This document shows positions 50,797 through 61,810 of a stretch of DNA of 64,000 nt, piece by piece. Both the position numbers and the translations under genes were made by a program. This stretch comes from Mortierella sp. BCC40632. Its lineage: Eukaryota; Mortierellomycota; Mortierellomycetes; Mortierellales; Mortierellaceae. The notes under the pieces are model-generated. The model searched no databases, had not been told where the DNA came from, and saw nothing but the letters and a program-made list of their open reading frames with translations. Within the stretch, counting starts at the first letter, position 1. Each line of letters starts with the position of its first letter. The stretch is taken from assembly GCA_011634665.1 (NCBI GenBank), contig WAEK01000010.1:678001-742000 (forward strand), given 5' to 3'.

Positions 50797-51991
50797 TTTG
50801 ACAAACCCCGACAATAACGTTAGGCACACTCCTGCTGCTGAGGATTCCTCGGATTCCTCAGGGGAGAGAAGGAGGGAGAGAAAGTTTAAAAAAGACAGAC
50901 ATGAGGGATCAAGGGTCCGTTGGATTCAAAACCAAATGGACTCTTTGCTTCGCTCTAAGAGAGAGACATGGCATTGCTCCACTAGAGGATCTCATTTCCA
51001 TTCCAAATGTCTCTCTTCTCCTTCCTACCTCTCTCACCATCTCCATGCTTAATTATGGAGCTAGACAGCCGCCTTTGCATCGAAATCAACAAAAGCGAGC
51101 ATGAAGAGCTGGGCTCTGAAAGCTCGTGGTTGTGCCTCGGACAAAGGAATGGAGAGAGAGGAGGACAGAGATTGATGTATAGTTTGTCGAGTGTGCCAAC
51201 TCTTCTTTTTTGTTTTCCTTCTCTCATTGCTCTTTCATCAATCGGCTCACCACCCCTCCTAATCAGCATTGCCACATCTCTCGATTCTCATCAGAAGGAG
51301 TCGCCATGGCAACAACTCCTCCTCTCCAGAGACTCGCCAGACCAGAAGTAACCGTGGTCGCTGTCGAGCCAGAGCCGCCGTCTATTTCAAATCATGATCA
51401 CTGGGATGGTATTGACATCCAGAGCAACCACAAAGATCACATCCAAGAGGGCCCAACGGTTCAGCTCGGGGCGGCTAGCCAAGGTAGCAATGACCAAGCT
51501 CATTTCATCGAGTACCTGAAAGACAGCGAATCGAACTACGCTTATCCTGGAACCCAAGGCGATATGGACTCCCTCCATCATCAACGTCTCGCCTCTGTTG
51601 CGTCTTTGAACTCTGTCATTTCTCTCAAAGAGAGTGACTCTAGAGTGAAGACTGAGCTCGAGACTCGCAGCGAAACAGAGAACAAGATGAGCGAGCTGTG
51701 GGAAAGTCAAAGCATCGAAAGTGACCGGAGAGCTCCAGCCTTCATGTCCATGGAGGACTATGAGGCTCAGATGTTGGAAGATCTTGAAAATGGCCTCCCT
51801 GGTATGTAGCACAGCAATATGCTTTCATCAGTGATGTACCTTTGCTAGGGTGTTCATTCGGTAATAGCAAGAAGACTATGCAGCTCACCAACATGGACCG
51901 TTAGATCCAAATTCTGTTAGGCTGTTCTATGAAGAGATCGGGGCTGACTTATATGATACAACGTATTTTCGAGGGTCAAGTGAGTAAGTGG
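50797..51991 (+). repeat. Duplicated 5' channel module, first copy
   Basis: About 1.2 kb covering promoter, exon 1, intron 1 and exon 2, nearly identical to 53932-55129. Both copies contain the small repeat GGATTCCTCGGATTCCTCAG near their left ends. The match ends just after GTAAGTGGT at the start of intron 2. Confidence 0.92.
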
Positions 51992-52247
51992 TGCCTTATG
52001 TACGCTCATAAAAGGGTCTTGGTGCTCACTACTGGTGGAATTGATGTCCGTCTTACTCCGGAGAGAGCATTTGCACCAGAGAATGCAGAGGCGTTTTTCT
52101 ATGCCATGTTTGGGATGATTGGCAACTGCCTCGCTAGATGTCAAGAAGTGTTGGATGCTCAGTCCCGGTATCTGCGCTCTTTCTTCCATTTCTATCCTTG
52201 CCCATACGACAAGACACTCTCAGTAATATCGATGGTGTGTGGATTCT
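51306..52247 (+). pseudogene. Truncated TRP-like channel, copy 8 (5' module fused to exon 7 scrap)
   Basis: Exon 1 (51306-51801, MATTPP start) and exon 2 (51905-51983) are intact and nearly equal to those of copy 9. Right after the exon 2 donor the sequence jumps, at about 51992-51998, to text matching 57416-57673 of copy 9, the end of the propeller in exon 7, so everything between was lost or never copied. That scrap lacks 8 bp at a short direct repeat (GCTCATGTGCTCATG in copy 9). Its homology ends at about 52247, followed by a poly(T) run. No S1-S6 sequence remains. If transcribed, the product could only be the N-terminal low-complexity region and a short tail. Confidence 0.88.
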
Positions 52248-52463
52248 GGAATGGGCTTTATGGTTTTTTTTTTTTTTTATTGATCGGCATGGGGCCATGG
52301 GCACAAGAGCTCACGGAATGCTTTGAGAAGTTGATCGACTTCTAGTGCTAAGATATTTAATGCCTCTGTCATCCTGCTCCGCCGAAGCCTATCTTTGCAG
52401 CCGAGGATTCCTGCGGATGATAGTAAACCTCCAGTATCGGGCTTGCATTTGGTATTATCATTT
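52248..52463. other. Spacer with poly(T) between copy 8 and the calmodulin-like gene
   Basis: A 15-T run at 52264-52278 follows the break in copy 8. On the minus strand this reads AATAAA running straight into the A run, about 185 nt past the calmodulin-like stop, so it could be that gene's polyadenylation site or a trace of an old insertion. Confidence 0.5.
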
Positions 52464-53551
52464 TCACATCTTGGTGAACTCCTATATTTGTTCAAGGGTA
52501 TGAATTACAGAATAATAATCAGAAAGTGTGGCCCATTCAACCTTAAATCGCATCTACTCCATTTATCTGTCATACCTCTTGGTTAATTTGGCCATCGCTA
52601 CAATTAGTCGAAGTGCGTAGAAAGAGGTTAAGGATATGCACGCAGAATTTATCTCCATCCAGTCCCACATTGCATTTTCAAACAGAACAAGGGCGGCATA
52701 TCGACAACGCGATAACACGGAAAGGGAGAAGTAACTGACACCGCCAAGTGGTGTAACCGAAGAGAATACACTTCAGCTATTGCGATATTCAAGGCTCAGG
52801 AGAAAGACACGACATGCATGATGACATGGCAACTCAAATGAATGAAAAGGCAGTGCCTGATTCCTTACCCATCTTTGTCAGCTTCCCGAATCGTTTCATC
52901 GATTTCTGCTTCAGATGAATGTTCGCCCTGGCTCATGAGAGTATGGTGGAGCTCGTCACTAGATATGAAACCATTGCCGTCTTCATCAAAGTCGCGAAAA
53001 GTCCCTTTGATAGCCTTAGAGTCAGCATCTGCCATCTTTTTTATCGTCATTTTGGTCATCATCGTTACGAACTCTTGAAAACCGATTGTGCCATTTCCAT
53101 CCGGATCAACTTCGTTGATTATGTCCTGAAGTTCGGCCTCAGTAGGGTTCTGGTTAAGAGTCTCCATCACTTCACCGAGCTCTTCGGTTGTTATGAAACC
53201 TTCCCCATAATCATATAAGCAGAACGCATCTACCGTTCATAATAACAAAAGGTAATGGATATCGATAAAACAGAAAGGGAAATGTCAAATAAGTACGATA
53301 TAAGAAACCGTCCTGTTCTCGATTCTCAAATCAAGACACCGTCCAGCTATCAATAGATGATAGCTGCACAGAGATCGATTTTAACAGCGGAGGATTTTCA
53401 CCACTCCGATGAGTGTCGTTACCGCCTTTGCTTTGTGATATAGTGCAATCATGAAAGATTGATGTTCCGGTATATTTCCATTATCTGTAAGAGGATAGGA
53501 TGAAATACCTCTGAATTCATGGAGATGCTCCACGGTTATTTTGTAAGCCAT
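52464..53551 (-). CDS. Calmodulin-like EF-hand protein, four exons
   Basis: Minus-strand exons: 53551-53509, 53229-52869, 52597-52576, 52481-52464, joined by GT-AG introns of 279, 271 and 94 bp. The join stays in frame and gives 147 residues, the usual size of calmodulin (148-149). A model of exon 2 alone would end falsely at a TAA that lies in intron 2. Exon 1 encodes [14 protein letters not shown], unlike the usual N-terminus. EF-hand 1 is degenerate: its loop ([12 protein letters not shown]) lacks one residue and acidic ligands. EF-hand 2 ([12 protein letters not shown]), EF-hand 3 ([12 protein letters not shown]) and EF-hand 4 (DKDGDGQINQEE, completed across intron 2) have all Ca-binding positions. 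The central linker has an unusual [11 protein letters not shown]. It is clearly diverged and is probably not the main calmodulin of the cell. Neighbours are TRP-like channels, a class often regulated by calmodulin; a link is speculation. Confidence 0.85.
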
Positions 53552-53931
53552 AGTGGGTAAAACTTGTTAATAGTGGTGAAACAGGATGTGTAAAGTAGAT
53601 TCAAGTCAGAGTAAGTAGAAAGAAAGAATAAATCCTCTTGAAAATGGAGCAACATACACTCTATTTATGGAGGATCGTCCCTTTCAAAATTTCTTCGCAA
53701 CTGTTTCTCTTAGCATTCATGCAAGCAGGTTAGGTGGGATGACCTCTCTTCTTTCAAACCTTTTCAGGCATCTTTGACCTGGATCCTTGCCTCTTCAGTC
53801 ATCTTGTGTAACCAGTAAGACGCCGTTCATCCATTCATGCATAATTTCAGAGATCATGCGTCAAAGCTTTGGAACAAAAGGAAGATGTCGATATAGGTGT
53901 AAAAAAAAAAAAAAAAAAGCGCACCGCCCCA
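53552..53931. other. Upstream region of the calmodulin-like gene
   Basis: No gene. It contains a minus-strand CCATAAATAG at 53661-53670, a TATA-like site about 110 bp before the minus-strand ATG, and a poly(A) at 53901-53918 just before the duplicated module begins. Confidence 0.55.
53661..53670 (-). promoter_or_regulatory. TATA-like box of the calmodulin-like gene
   Basis: CCATAAATAG on the minus strand, about 110 bp upstream of the start codon. Confidence 0.4.
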
Positions 53932-55129
53932 TTTGACAAACCCCGACAAACAATGTCAGGCACACTCCCGAGGATTCCTCGGATTCCTCAGGGGAGAGGA
54001 GGGAGAGAGAGAGAAAGTTTAAAAAGACAGACATGAGGGATCAGAGGTCTGCTGGATTCAAATTCAAAACCAAATGGACTCTTTGCTACGCTCCAAGAGA
54101 GAGGCATGGCGTTGCTCCACCAGAGGATCTCATTTCCATTCCAAATGTCTCTCCTCTCCTCCCTCCTTCTCTCACCATCTCCATGCTTGATTATGAAGCT
54201 AGACAGCCGCCTCTGCATCGAAATCAACAAAGGCGAGCATGAAGAGCTGGGCTCTGAAAGCTCGTGGTTGTGCCTCGGACAAAGGAATGGAGAGAGAGGA
54301 GGACGGAGATTGATGTATAGTTTGTCGAGTGTGCCAACTCTTCTTTTTTGTTTTCCTTCTCTCATTGCTCTTTCATCAATCGGCTCACCACCCCTCCTAA
54401 TCAGCATTGCCACATCTCTCGATTCTCATCAGAAGGAGTCGCCATGGCAACAACTCCTCCTCTCCAGAGACTCGCCAGACCAGAAGTAACCGTGGTCGCT
54501 GTCGAGCCAGAGCCGCCGTCTATTTCAAATCATGATCACTGGGATGGTATTGACATCCAGAGCAACCACAAAGATCACATCCAAGAGGGCCCAACGGTTC
54601 AGCTCGGGGCGGCTAGCCAAGGTAGCAATGACCAAGCTCATTTCATCGAGTACCTGAAAGACAGCGAATCGAACTACGCTTATCCTGGAACCCAAGGCGA
54701 CATGGATCCCCTCTATCATCAACGCCTCGCCTCTGTTGCGTCTTTGAACTCTGTCATTTCTCTCAAAGAGAGCGACTCTAGAGTAAAGACTGAACTCGAG
54801 ACTCGCAGCGAAACAGAGAACAAGATGAGCGAGCTGTGTGAAAGTCAAAGCATCGAAAGTGACCGGAGAGCTCCAGCCTTCATGTCCATGGAGGACTATG
54901 AGGCTCAGATGTTGGAAGATCTTGAAAATGGCCTCCCTGGTATGTAGCACAGCAATATGCTTTCATCAGTGATGTACCTTTGCTAGGGTGTTCATTCGGT
55001 AATAGCAAGAAGACTATGCAGCTCACCAACATGGACCGTTAGATCCAAATTCTGTTAGGCTGTTCTATGAAGAGATCGGGGCTGACTTGTATGATACAAC
55101 GTATTTTCGAGGGTCAAGTGAGTAAGTGG
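53932..55129 (+). repeat. Duplicated 5' channel module, second copy
   Basis: Partner of 50797-51991. It carries the promoter, exon 1 and exon 2 of copy 9 and continues into the full gene. A few substitutions and small indels separate the two copies, so the duplication is recent. Confidence 0.92.
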
Positions 55130-58100
55130 TACATCGTCTGTCTATGAAATGCTACCGTCGTCCTCAAGCATTTCTAAGGGGACTAACCTTAAACCTGACC
55201 TGCATTGACTGGTAGGAGATATTCAAAGCCAGTCCAGATTAGGAATGGTGGAAGAACCTCAGTAGGTCAATCCAAATCTCAATTGAGCTTCCTAGGGTTG
55301 ATTCCAATGTTTACATCGAGACTAAGGAGTCATTATCTTGCATTCGGATAGCTCGAGCCTGAGGACCCCTCAATGATGGATGAGAACCTCAACTATGCCG
55401 TCTTGTGCTTTATGCTTGACCAGGATGAGGACAGTACCCTGTATCTGGGCGTCGAAGATGGAGTAAGTCCTAATTTCTACGGCTGCCTCTTCCGCCTCTT
55501 GTATCAAAGTCCACTCTTCTAACAATCATGCTTGTAAGTAGTATATTTTGAAACTGAATATCCCACTCCGCCATGTCCACAATGTTGGTAAGTTTGTAAA
55601 AGAAAGATGGTGTTCGAGTGTCAACAGTTTTTTGCTAGCATATTCTTATGCATCTTTATCCAATGCCGACACCACTAGATGGAAGGGTTTCTTTCGTTAG
55701 AACATTGTTAAGACAACAAGTTAAATCGACAATCACATTTAAAGAACATCGCAAAGACAGTGTGAATCCAGGGTCTGCACTACTTTGTTATGTCGAGTGG
55801 AGTCGGACTCTTCCAAAAGAGGATTCATATGGTACGCGATCTGTTGTTGAGAACCAAATTCAATGGTGTAACCCCCAAAAGAGCCTGGATGATTCTAACC
55901 CAATCTGGTAGACTGCATCCTCTCTCAGGCGCCTCTCCCCAGAAAAGTGTTCAGTGTCTGGCACAGCACGGACGAGTCGGATGTCACTCCAATGCCAGCC
56001 AAGATTTTGCAAACCGATATTTCTGCACAGGGGCTCTATGCTGCCACGCTTTCATCAATCAGAGACACACTCTTCCTTGCTCTCTGGAAACTAGATCTAG
56101 AAAGTGAGCCGTTGACTCGACCATACCAAAATCCGGTTTCAACGCCCATTGCACAATCTGAAGTCGACACTCGTGGTGAAAGCGTCCTCGGTTTTTCAGT
56201 AACCATGTCATGGGATGGATCACAGATTGCTGTTTATAGGGTCGAGTCTATGTATTTCCCTGGAGAAGTTGCTCTTTTCAATAACATCCAGGATGTCGAC
56301 CATCATCAATCCCAGGAGAAAAAAACGACAGCTTTGCTCCAGTCTTCAGCTCAACACAGTCAATGTACCAAACTCCAGTCTTTCAAAGGAAACGCCAAGT
56401 TCACCATTGCCTTTACGGAAACAGCAGAATGGAACGACAATTCTGAGCTATTCATCGCATGTGGCTGGGAGGGATTCAGTGTATTCAAGACTTCGGGCCA
56501 GTGGGAGATGCTTTACCACATTCCTCTCACACGATACCAATACCAGTTGACAAACTACTCCACTCAGACATCGACATCGATTGCCAGTGGCATCCTTTCG
56601 GTAACAATGTCCCCTTACCAAGTCTGTGTTTGGGATGTGGCCTCAGGCGAACTACTCTCACACCTTGACACCACACAGGAGATCAGAAGGCACTTTCTCT
56701 CTTCAACAGGAGAGACTGTAGCGATTGTCACGAAGTCAATATTGTTTTTGTACTCAGCCAAGACTGGTGACCTTCTTCAGCGGTCTCATAGTCTATACGA
56801 ATCAGGCTCTGAATTTATAGAAGGGAACCGAAGTGTTTGCTGTTATCAATCCGACTCTCTGGAGAGATATTATCTAATCGCTGACACGAGCAGCATGTGT
56901 TCCCAGAGAAAAGTCACACTGCTGTCTTATACTAGAAACTATGCTCTGCACGATATCAAACTCAGGAACGAGTGGGACGGAGCCGATGTCAAGTCTACTT
57001 TGTTCACACATCAATATGGATCGACCCTCGAGGTATCCTATCTGGAAGATATTGTTGCCAGTGTGGACGGGACAGCACCATGCACTTCTGACTGTGACCT
57101 GGATCTTACCGAGATACCAGAAATTAGAGAGAACACAGAAGTGCACTTCTCTGGAGGGGAATATGCGATTCAAGTTAGTATCGCTGCCGCTATGTCTAAA
57201 TTGACGATCGACATTCACTTCAAGGATGGCAAATCACGGCAGTATTGGTGGGATGGAAGCAATTTTTTTATCCTCGAAAAGCAATCCTTGCTAGTGATGA
57301 TGGAGGTTTTTGAAAGCAGACAGTATTCTTGGGTCTGGAAACTACCACAGTCGTCCCAAGAGGAACTCGAGCTTTTACTTGCCTGGGCTCAGGAAAGTGA
57401 CGAAGAAGTAGCTCGTGTACGCTCATGTGCTCATGAAAGGGTCTTGGTGCTCACTACTGGTGGAATTGATATCCGTCTTACTCCGGAGAGAGCATTTGCA
57501 CCAGAGAATGCAGAGGCGTTTTTCTATGCCATGTTTGGGATGATTGGCAATTGCCTCGCTAGATGTCAAGAAGTGTTGGATGCTCAGTCCCGGTATCTGC
57601 GCTCCTTCTTCAATTTCTACCCTTGCCCATACGACAAGACGCTCTCAGTGATATCGATGGTGTGCGGATTCTGGGAAAAGTCCATTCATTTCAGGGTCAA
57701 ACCACTCTTGAAGAAGGCACTTCAGTTGAGCGCACCAAACAATTGGGTGCCTCTGGAAGTCTATCCAAAGGGATCCAACCCGGTCTGGATCATGCTCGAG
57801 AAAGCCAAGGAGGAACCGGCTGCAATGGAATTGGTGCGAATATTTGTCGAGTACTGTTTCGAAAAGGCAAAAGCAACCAAAGATGTCATCTACATCATGC
57901 ACCTACTTGATTGCATGGATATGCTAACAGACAACCATGCAGACCTGGCCTTCCAAATCACAAGAGAATTCGCCTTTGTTCGAAATCATGATCGACAATT
58001 TATCATGGATAACCACAGAATTGCACACCCTCCTGCGATCCGTCGGTTCTGGACTCCTAACAACACCAAGATCTACGAATGTCGGAATCCTATCCTTCAG

Positions 58101-60647
58101 ATCCAGCTCACCGATCGGGCGTCAGACGTAAACAACAAGAACTTTACAGAGGTGATCTTTGCCGCACCTGTCAACCTCCTCTGGTCATTTGAGAAGAATC
58201 CTCGTTCCCCTTGCGAAGAGTTCCCCTTCTCAAATCCAAAGCGCTTGACAAACTGGTCAAAGGCTCTCTATCATATCGCCCTGTTCAACTTGAACCCGTT
58301 CAGTCATGTTTATATCCGGCCTCGCTTCTACAGTCTCGAAATCCTTGACAACCCGGCGATTGAGGCCGTGATCCAATACAAATGGTATGTGTGAAAGGAG
58401 GATCCTAATGCTGGGTTCGGGAGAGTGAGGTGCCCCATGAGTGGACAGCATGCTAAATATGTTATTTTTTCTTTATGAACGTTCCATCTCTCAAGGAACA
58501 CATTTGTATTCGGAGTCTGGATGGTCCGCTTTTCAATCCAATGCGTTTACTCTCTCCTCATCGTAATTGCTGCTCTTATGCAGGTCTACTACGAAGAGAA
58601 GGACTCACTTCTTGGGGTGTTTGTGGTCATCATTCTCCTCTCCTGTGTCTTTCTCTGGCTCGAGTTTCTCCAGTGGCGAGAGAGTCGATACTATGCAGAG
58701 CCAGAGGTCACTGAGGAAGAGGGAGTGGCGGAGATGGAAGAAATTAAGGTGGAAGAGAGTCCTCAGAATTCTTCCAGACATCCTTTTCAACCTTTGCGAT
58801 GGATTGTGGCGGTGCTTCGATCGGCTGTGGGGAAGAGTCCAGAGGATTCCAAACAGAACCCATTGGACCGTCAAAGAACTCGGTCCCCATATTTTAGGTA
58901 AATCAAAGTTAAGAGCCATTGCAGGTGTAAATACGGATGCTAATACTGACATGCAACGGGATGTGGTCTCTTCGTAGGTCTCCCTACAACCTTCTAGATT
59001 TAATCATGTACCTATACCCGCTCGCGACAAGTGTCCATCAGATCATTAACATTGTATATAGGAAAACGGACGGTGTTACCGCAGACTTTAGTTTCTGTGT
59101 GATGATTACGTTTCTACACTTGGTATGTAGTTGTGAACCGATGGATAGACAGGGTAAGAAATGGTCGTCAGTGAATGCTAATTTTTTTTTTTTTTTTTTT
59201 TTTTTTAACAATGGTGTAGTTGGCGGAACTCCGAGTGACAGAAACCGTATGCAAGTACATCACTATTGTGTTTGGAATCATCCGTGAAATCAGAGTGTTC
59301 TTTATGGTCTTTGCTGCTAGTATGCTCTTCTTCACAATTGCTATTGTCCATGTGCTGCATGGTGTTGGAACGACCAATGGGAGCTTGAGAGAGGTCAATC
59401 TACCTAAAGACTTTCTTGGAGCCATTTCAACCGTGTACTTGATGATGGTAAGAGTGGATGCCATCAATGTTGCTGTGGTCTGACAATGTCAATAGTAGGA
59501 TTCATAACAATTGTTGGTATTCACGAGCATAGGGAGGACGGTACGATCCCATTGCCAGCGACATGTATGCGGATGCTGAAGGAGAGAAGGAAGCCACATA
59601 CAAGAATGCGCCACTCCTGGCGATGGTGATGGTATATTTTACTTTCTCGTCGATACTGATGCTCAATGTGTTGATTGGTGAGTCGATGTTGGAGTGCCGA
59701 CGAAATGTATTGTTCTGTTTTACGATACTGGACTACACTACCTACCTCCATGTATTGAGTCGCTTCACTAAATGATTCTGGTGACTGTGCGTGCTCCTTT
59801 TCTAGCCTTGATCAACAGTGCCTTTGTCAAGGCTGATGACAGTTGGCGCCAGGCTTGGCACGAGAATCGGCTCCGGTATGTCGAGAGTGCAGAAAATATG
59901 TCGTATCACATCCCTGGTAAGTAGCTCGGATTCCCTCCAGATCTGGTCATGGTTGATACTCCACTCTCTAATACGATCGATATTTCTGCTGCATTTCTGC
60001 ATCACAAAGGCTTCCGTGAGACATTTGACTGGTTCCCTAAGATAATCTATTACACTGCAACGCCATATCAAGTGAAGCAATACAGGCGACGGATTGCAAA
60101 GAAGGATGAGGAGCTTATGTTTGACGAGGAACAGGAAAAGCAGCCTTTTGAGTCGGAGGATGGCGAGGATGAAGAAGATGAGGACTTTGGTAATCAAGCT
60201 CTAAAGACTTCATTGGCGACGGCCGCGATAAAAGAACTCGAAGGAGAGCTTACCAAGCAATCTCAAACTCAACAAGAAGGATTCAAGGATATCAAGGAAA
60301 AGTTTGTGCAGCACCTTGAAGGTCTCCGAACAGGCATCTCGCAAGAATTGCAAAAGACTGTTGAGATATCTCAAGTGGATATGATAGAGCTCAAGGGAGT
60401 GAAGGATATTCTGCAGAAAGAGGTATCGGGCTTACAGCAAGATATTGTAAGATTGGATAAGAGAGCATCCAAGGCGAATGAGGAAATCTCCGGGGTAAAG
60501 GAAGAGCTTGCTGTGATGAAAGAAACTATGTCAGAGACAAAAAGAGAGGTGTCTGAAGTGAAAGAGGGGATCATTGTGCTCCAAAACGACCTCAATGTTA
60601 TCCTGAATGTATTACGCGACCTCCAGAGGCAGAGTAGTGGACCCTAA
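54444..60647 (+). CDS. Beta-propeller TRP-like cation channel, copy 9 (intact, most diverged)
   Basis: Exons: 54444-54939, 55043-55121, 55216-55261, 55352-55462, 55542-55587, 55679-55831, 55912-58384, 58496-58897, 58978-59122, 59220-59447, 59533-59677, 59806-59916, 60010-60647; about 1,690 residues. The start at 54444 (GTCGCCATGGC) fits the family N-terminus PEVTVVAVEP. Exons 3-5 differ in length from other copies by whole codons, so phase is kept. The exon 3 donor (GTAGGT) is atypical. The propeller keeps a CTSDC pair and a WDVASGELLSHLD stretch. The S2-S3 loop is long and mixed-charge. The filter GGRYDP is kept, but the turret is distinct (IASDMYADAEGEKEATYKN). The C-terminal coiled coil is the longest of the family, with an acidic run (EDGEDEEDEDFG) before it. 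Intron 9 holds a 25-T run. AATAAA at 60650-60655 follows the stop. Confidence 0.88.
59182..59206. repeat. Poly(T)25 in intron 9 of copy 9
   Basis: A T run 14 bases before the exon 10 acceptor, in the same intron that carries a poly(A) in copy 2. Confidence 0.9.
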
Positions 60648-60670
60648 GCAATAAATTGGACTGAATGCGT

Positions 60671-60673
<3 letters not shown>

Positions 60674-60714
<41 letters not shown>
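60674..60714. repeat. (GA)20 microsatellite
   Basis: A 41-base GA dinucleotide run starting 27 bases after the stop codon of copy 9, hence probably in its 3' untranslated region or just past it. Confidence 0.95.
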
Positions 60715-60717
<3 letters not shown>

Positions 60718-61199
60718 ACGAGGAAGGCCTGACTAATGGCGGATGAATTCTTGTGCTTTGACTGTGCAGTTGATTCCGAGATGGACGCGGAAGAAACACA
60801 CAAAGGCCACCTCCAGAGAGAGGAGAACTTGGATGATAGGACACAAGTCTAACCACAGCGACCAAAAACACTGATTTGATAGCTCTTAACTCATAGCATC
60901 TGACATCCTCAATCATGCATCTTGAGATAAGAGTCTCATAAGTGTTCAACAGCTAATCGACAGCGTGACATCCATCAGAAAGAGAGCAGACCCCACCCCT
61001 TGCACTCTTGAAAAGGCTATCGACCTTGACCGGGTAAAGGGCATGAGATGTTGAGCGTGATGTGGGTCTGGGCCTTTCTCCTTGCCTTCATGCGAGACAG
61101 TTTCTGGACAGAAGAAGCTGTAAGGGGGGCCAATGCTTTGCACACAAATGATCTGCACCCGTTCCTGTCAACCTTGAGCGGATAAGTGTCAAGATCCAG

Positions 61200-61450
61200 G
61201 AGGCAGTCAAGCGACGTTGTCTGAAATGTCCAAAGTAGCGTGGGCTGGATCAACTGGATCATCCGACCAGGGTCCTGCATCAATCCCTATTACCTGTGCT
61301 GATGACAACAGTGCTGCGATCTCAGTTCCTGAAAGAAAGTCTCAAGTCCACAAGTCCGCCTTGTGCCCTATCCTGATTGAGTGCTGTGGATTCTAGATTT
61401 GTCTCTGGCAGGAAATGAGAATCGAGTGTGGCATGAAGACTCGAGAAGAG
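61200..61450 (+). promoter_or_regulatory. Conserved upstream block, copy 10
   Basis: It carries AAATGTCCAAAGTAGCGTGG, GACCAGGGTCCTG, CAGTTCCTGAAAGAAA and GTGTGGCATGAAGACTCGAG in the same order as the block before copy 6. It lies about 360-610 bp before the ATG. Confidence 0.5.
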
Positions 61451-61563
61451 TTGTGGAGGGGGGGGGGGAGAAGCCCACATGAGTTCCTTTTTCTGCGCTG
61501 ATTGGTCCATTCCTGGATTGCATAGTGAATTTGGATCCGAGGTTGAAAGGTGCAAACAACATT

Positions 61564-61595
61564 CCTGCAGGGTGGCTGCAGGAGCTTTTTTTTTT
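61564..61595 (+). promoter_or_regulatory. CCTGCAGG and T-run motif before copy 10
   Basis: CCTGCAGG at 61564-61571, CTGCAGG just after, then about ten T at 61586-61595. The second palindrome on the far side of the T run, present in copies 5 and 6, is missing. Confidence 0.4.
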
Positions 61596-61810
61596 GTTCG
61601 CTTTTTCTAAAGGAGCAATCGGCCGATTACTGCGGGGGGAGGGAAGGGCGGAGCTGACGATGATGAGACAAGGGCACCATCCCTGAGCAGGGAGGTGGGC
61701 AATGGTATGAAAAAGAGCTTGTTCTTCCATTCCGCATCCGTTATTGTAGTTGCTTCTTCTCCATCAACACTACATCATCTTTTTTTTCTTGCCCTGTCCA
61801 AAGAAGAAAC

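Larger units (their letters stand above)
60648..61810. other. Intergenic region between copies 9 and 10
   Basis: Contains AATAAA at 60650, a GA repeat, the conserved upstream block at about 61200-61450, a G run near 61459-61468 and a CCTGCAGG motif. No supported gene; the minus-strand frames at 61322-61730 overlap the conserved noncoding block. Confidence 0.65.

Noticed and set aside
52865..53170. A truncated calmodulin ending at a TAA at 52865-52867
   Set aside because: The TAA lies in intron 2 (GTAAGG donor); exons 3 and 4 restore EF-hand 4 and the usual length.
52248..53551. The calmodulin-like gene as a processed retrocopy, because of the poly(T) at 52264
   Set aside because: It has three introns, so it did not come from reverse-transcribed mRNA; the T run is more likely simple sequence or a polyadenylation site.
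61322..61730. Minus-strand frames of 77 and 120 residues before copy 10
   Set aside because: They overlap the conserved noncoding upstream block and are not conserved as frames before the other copies.
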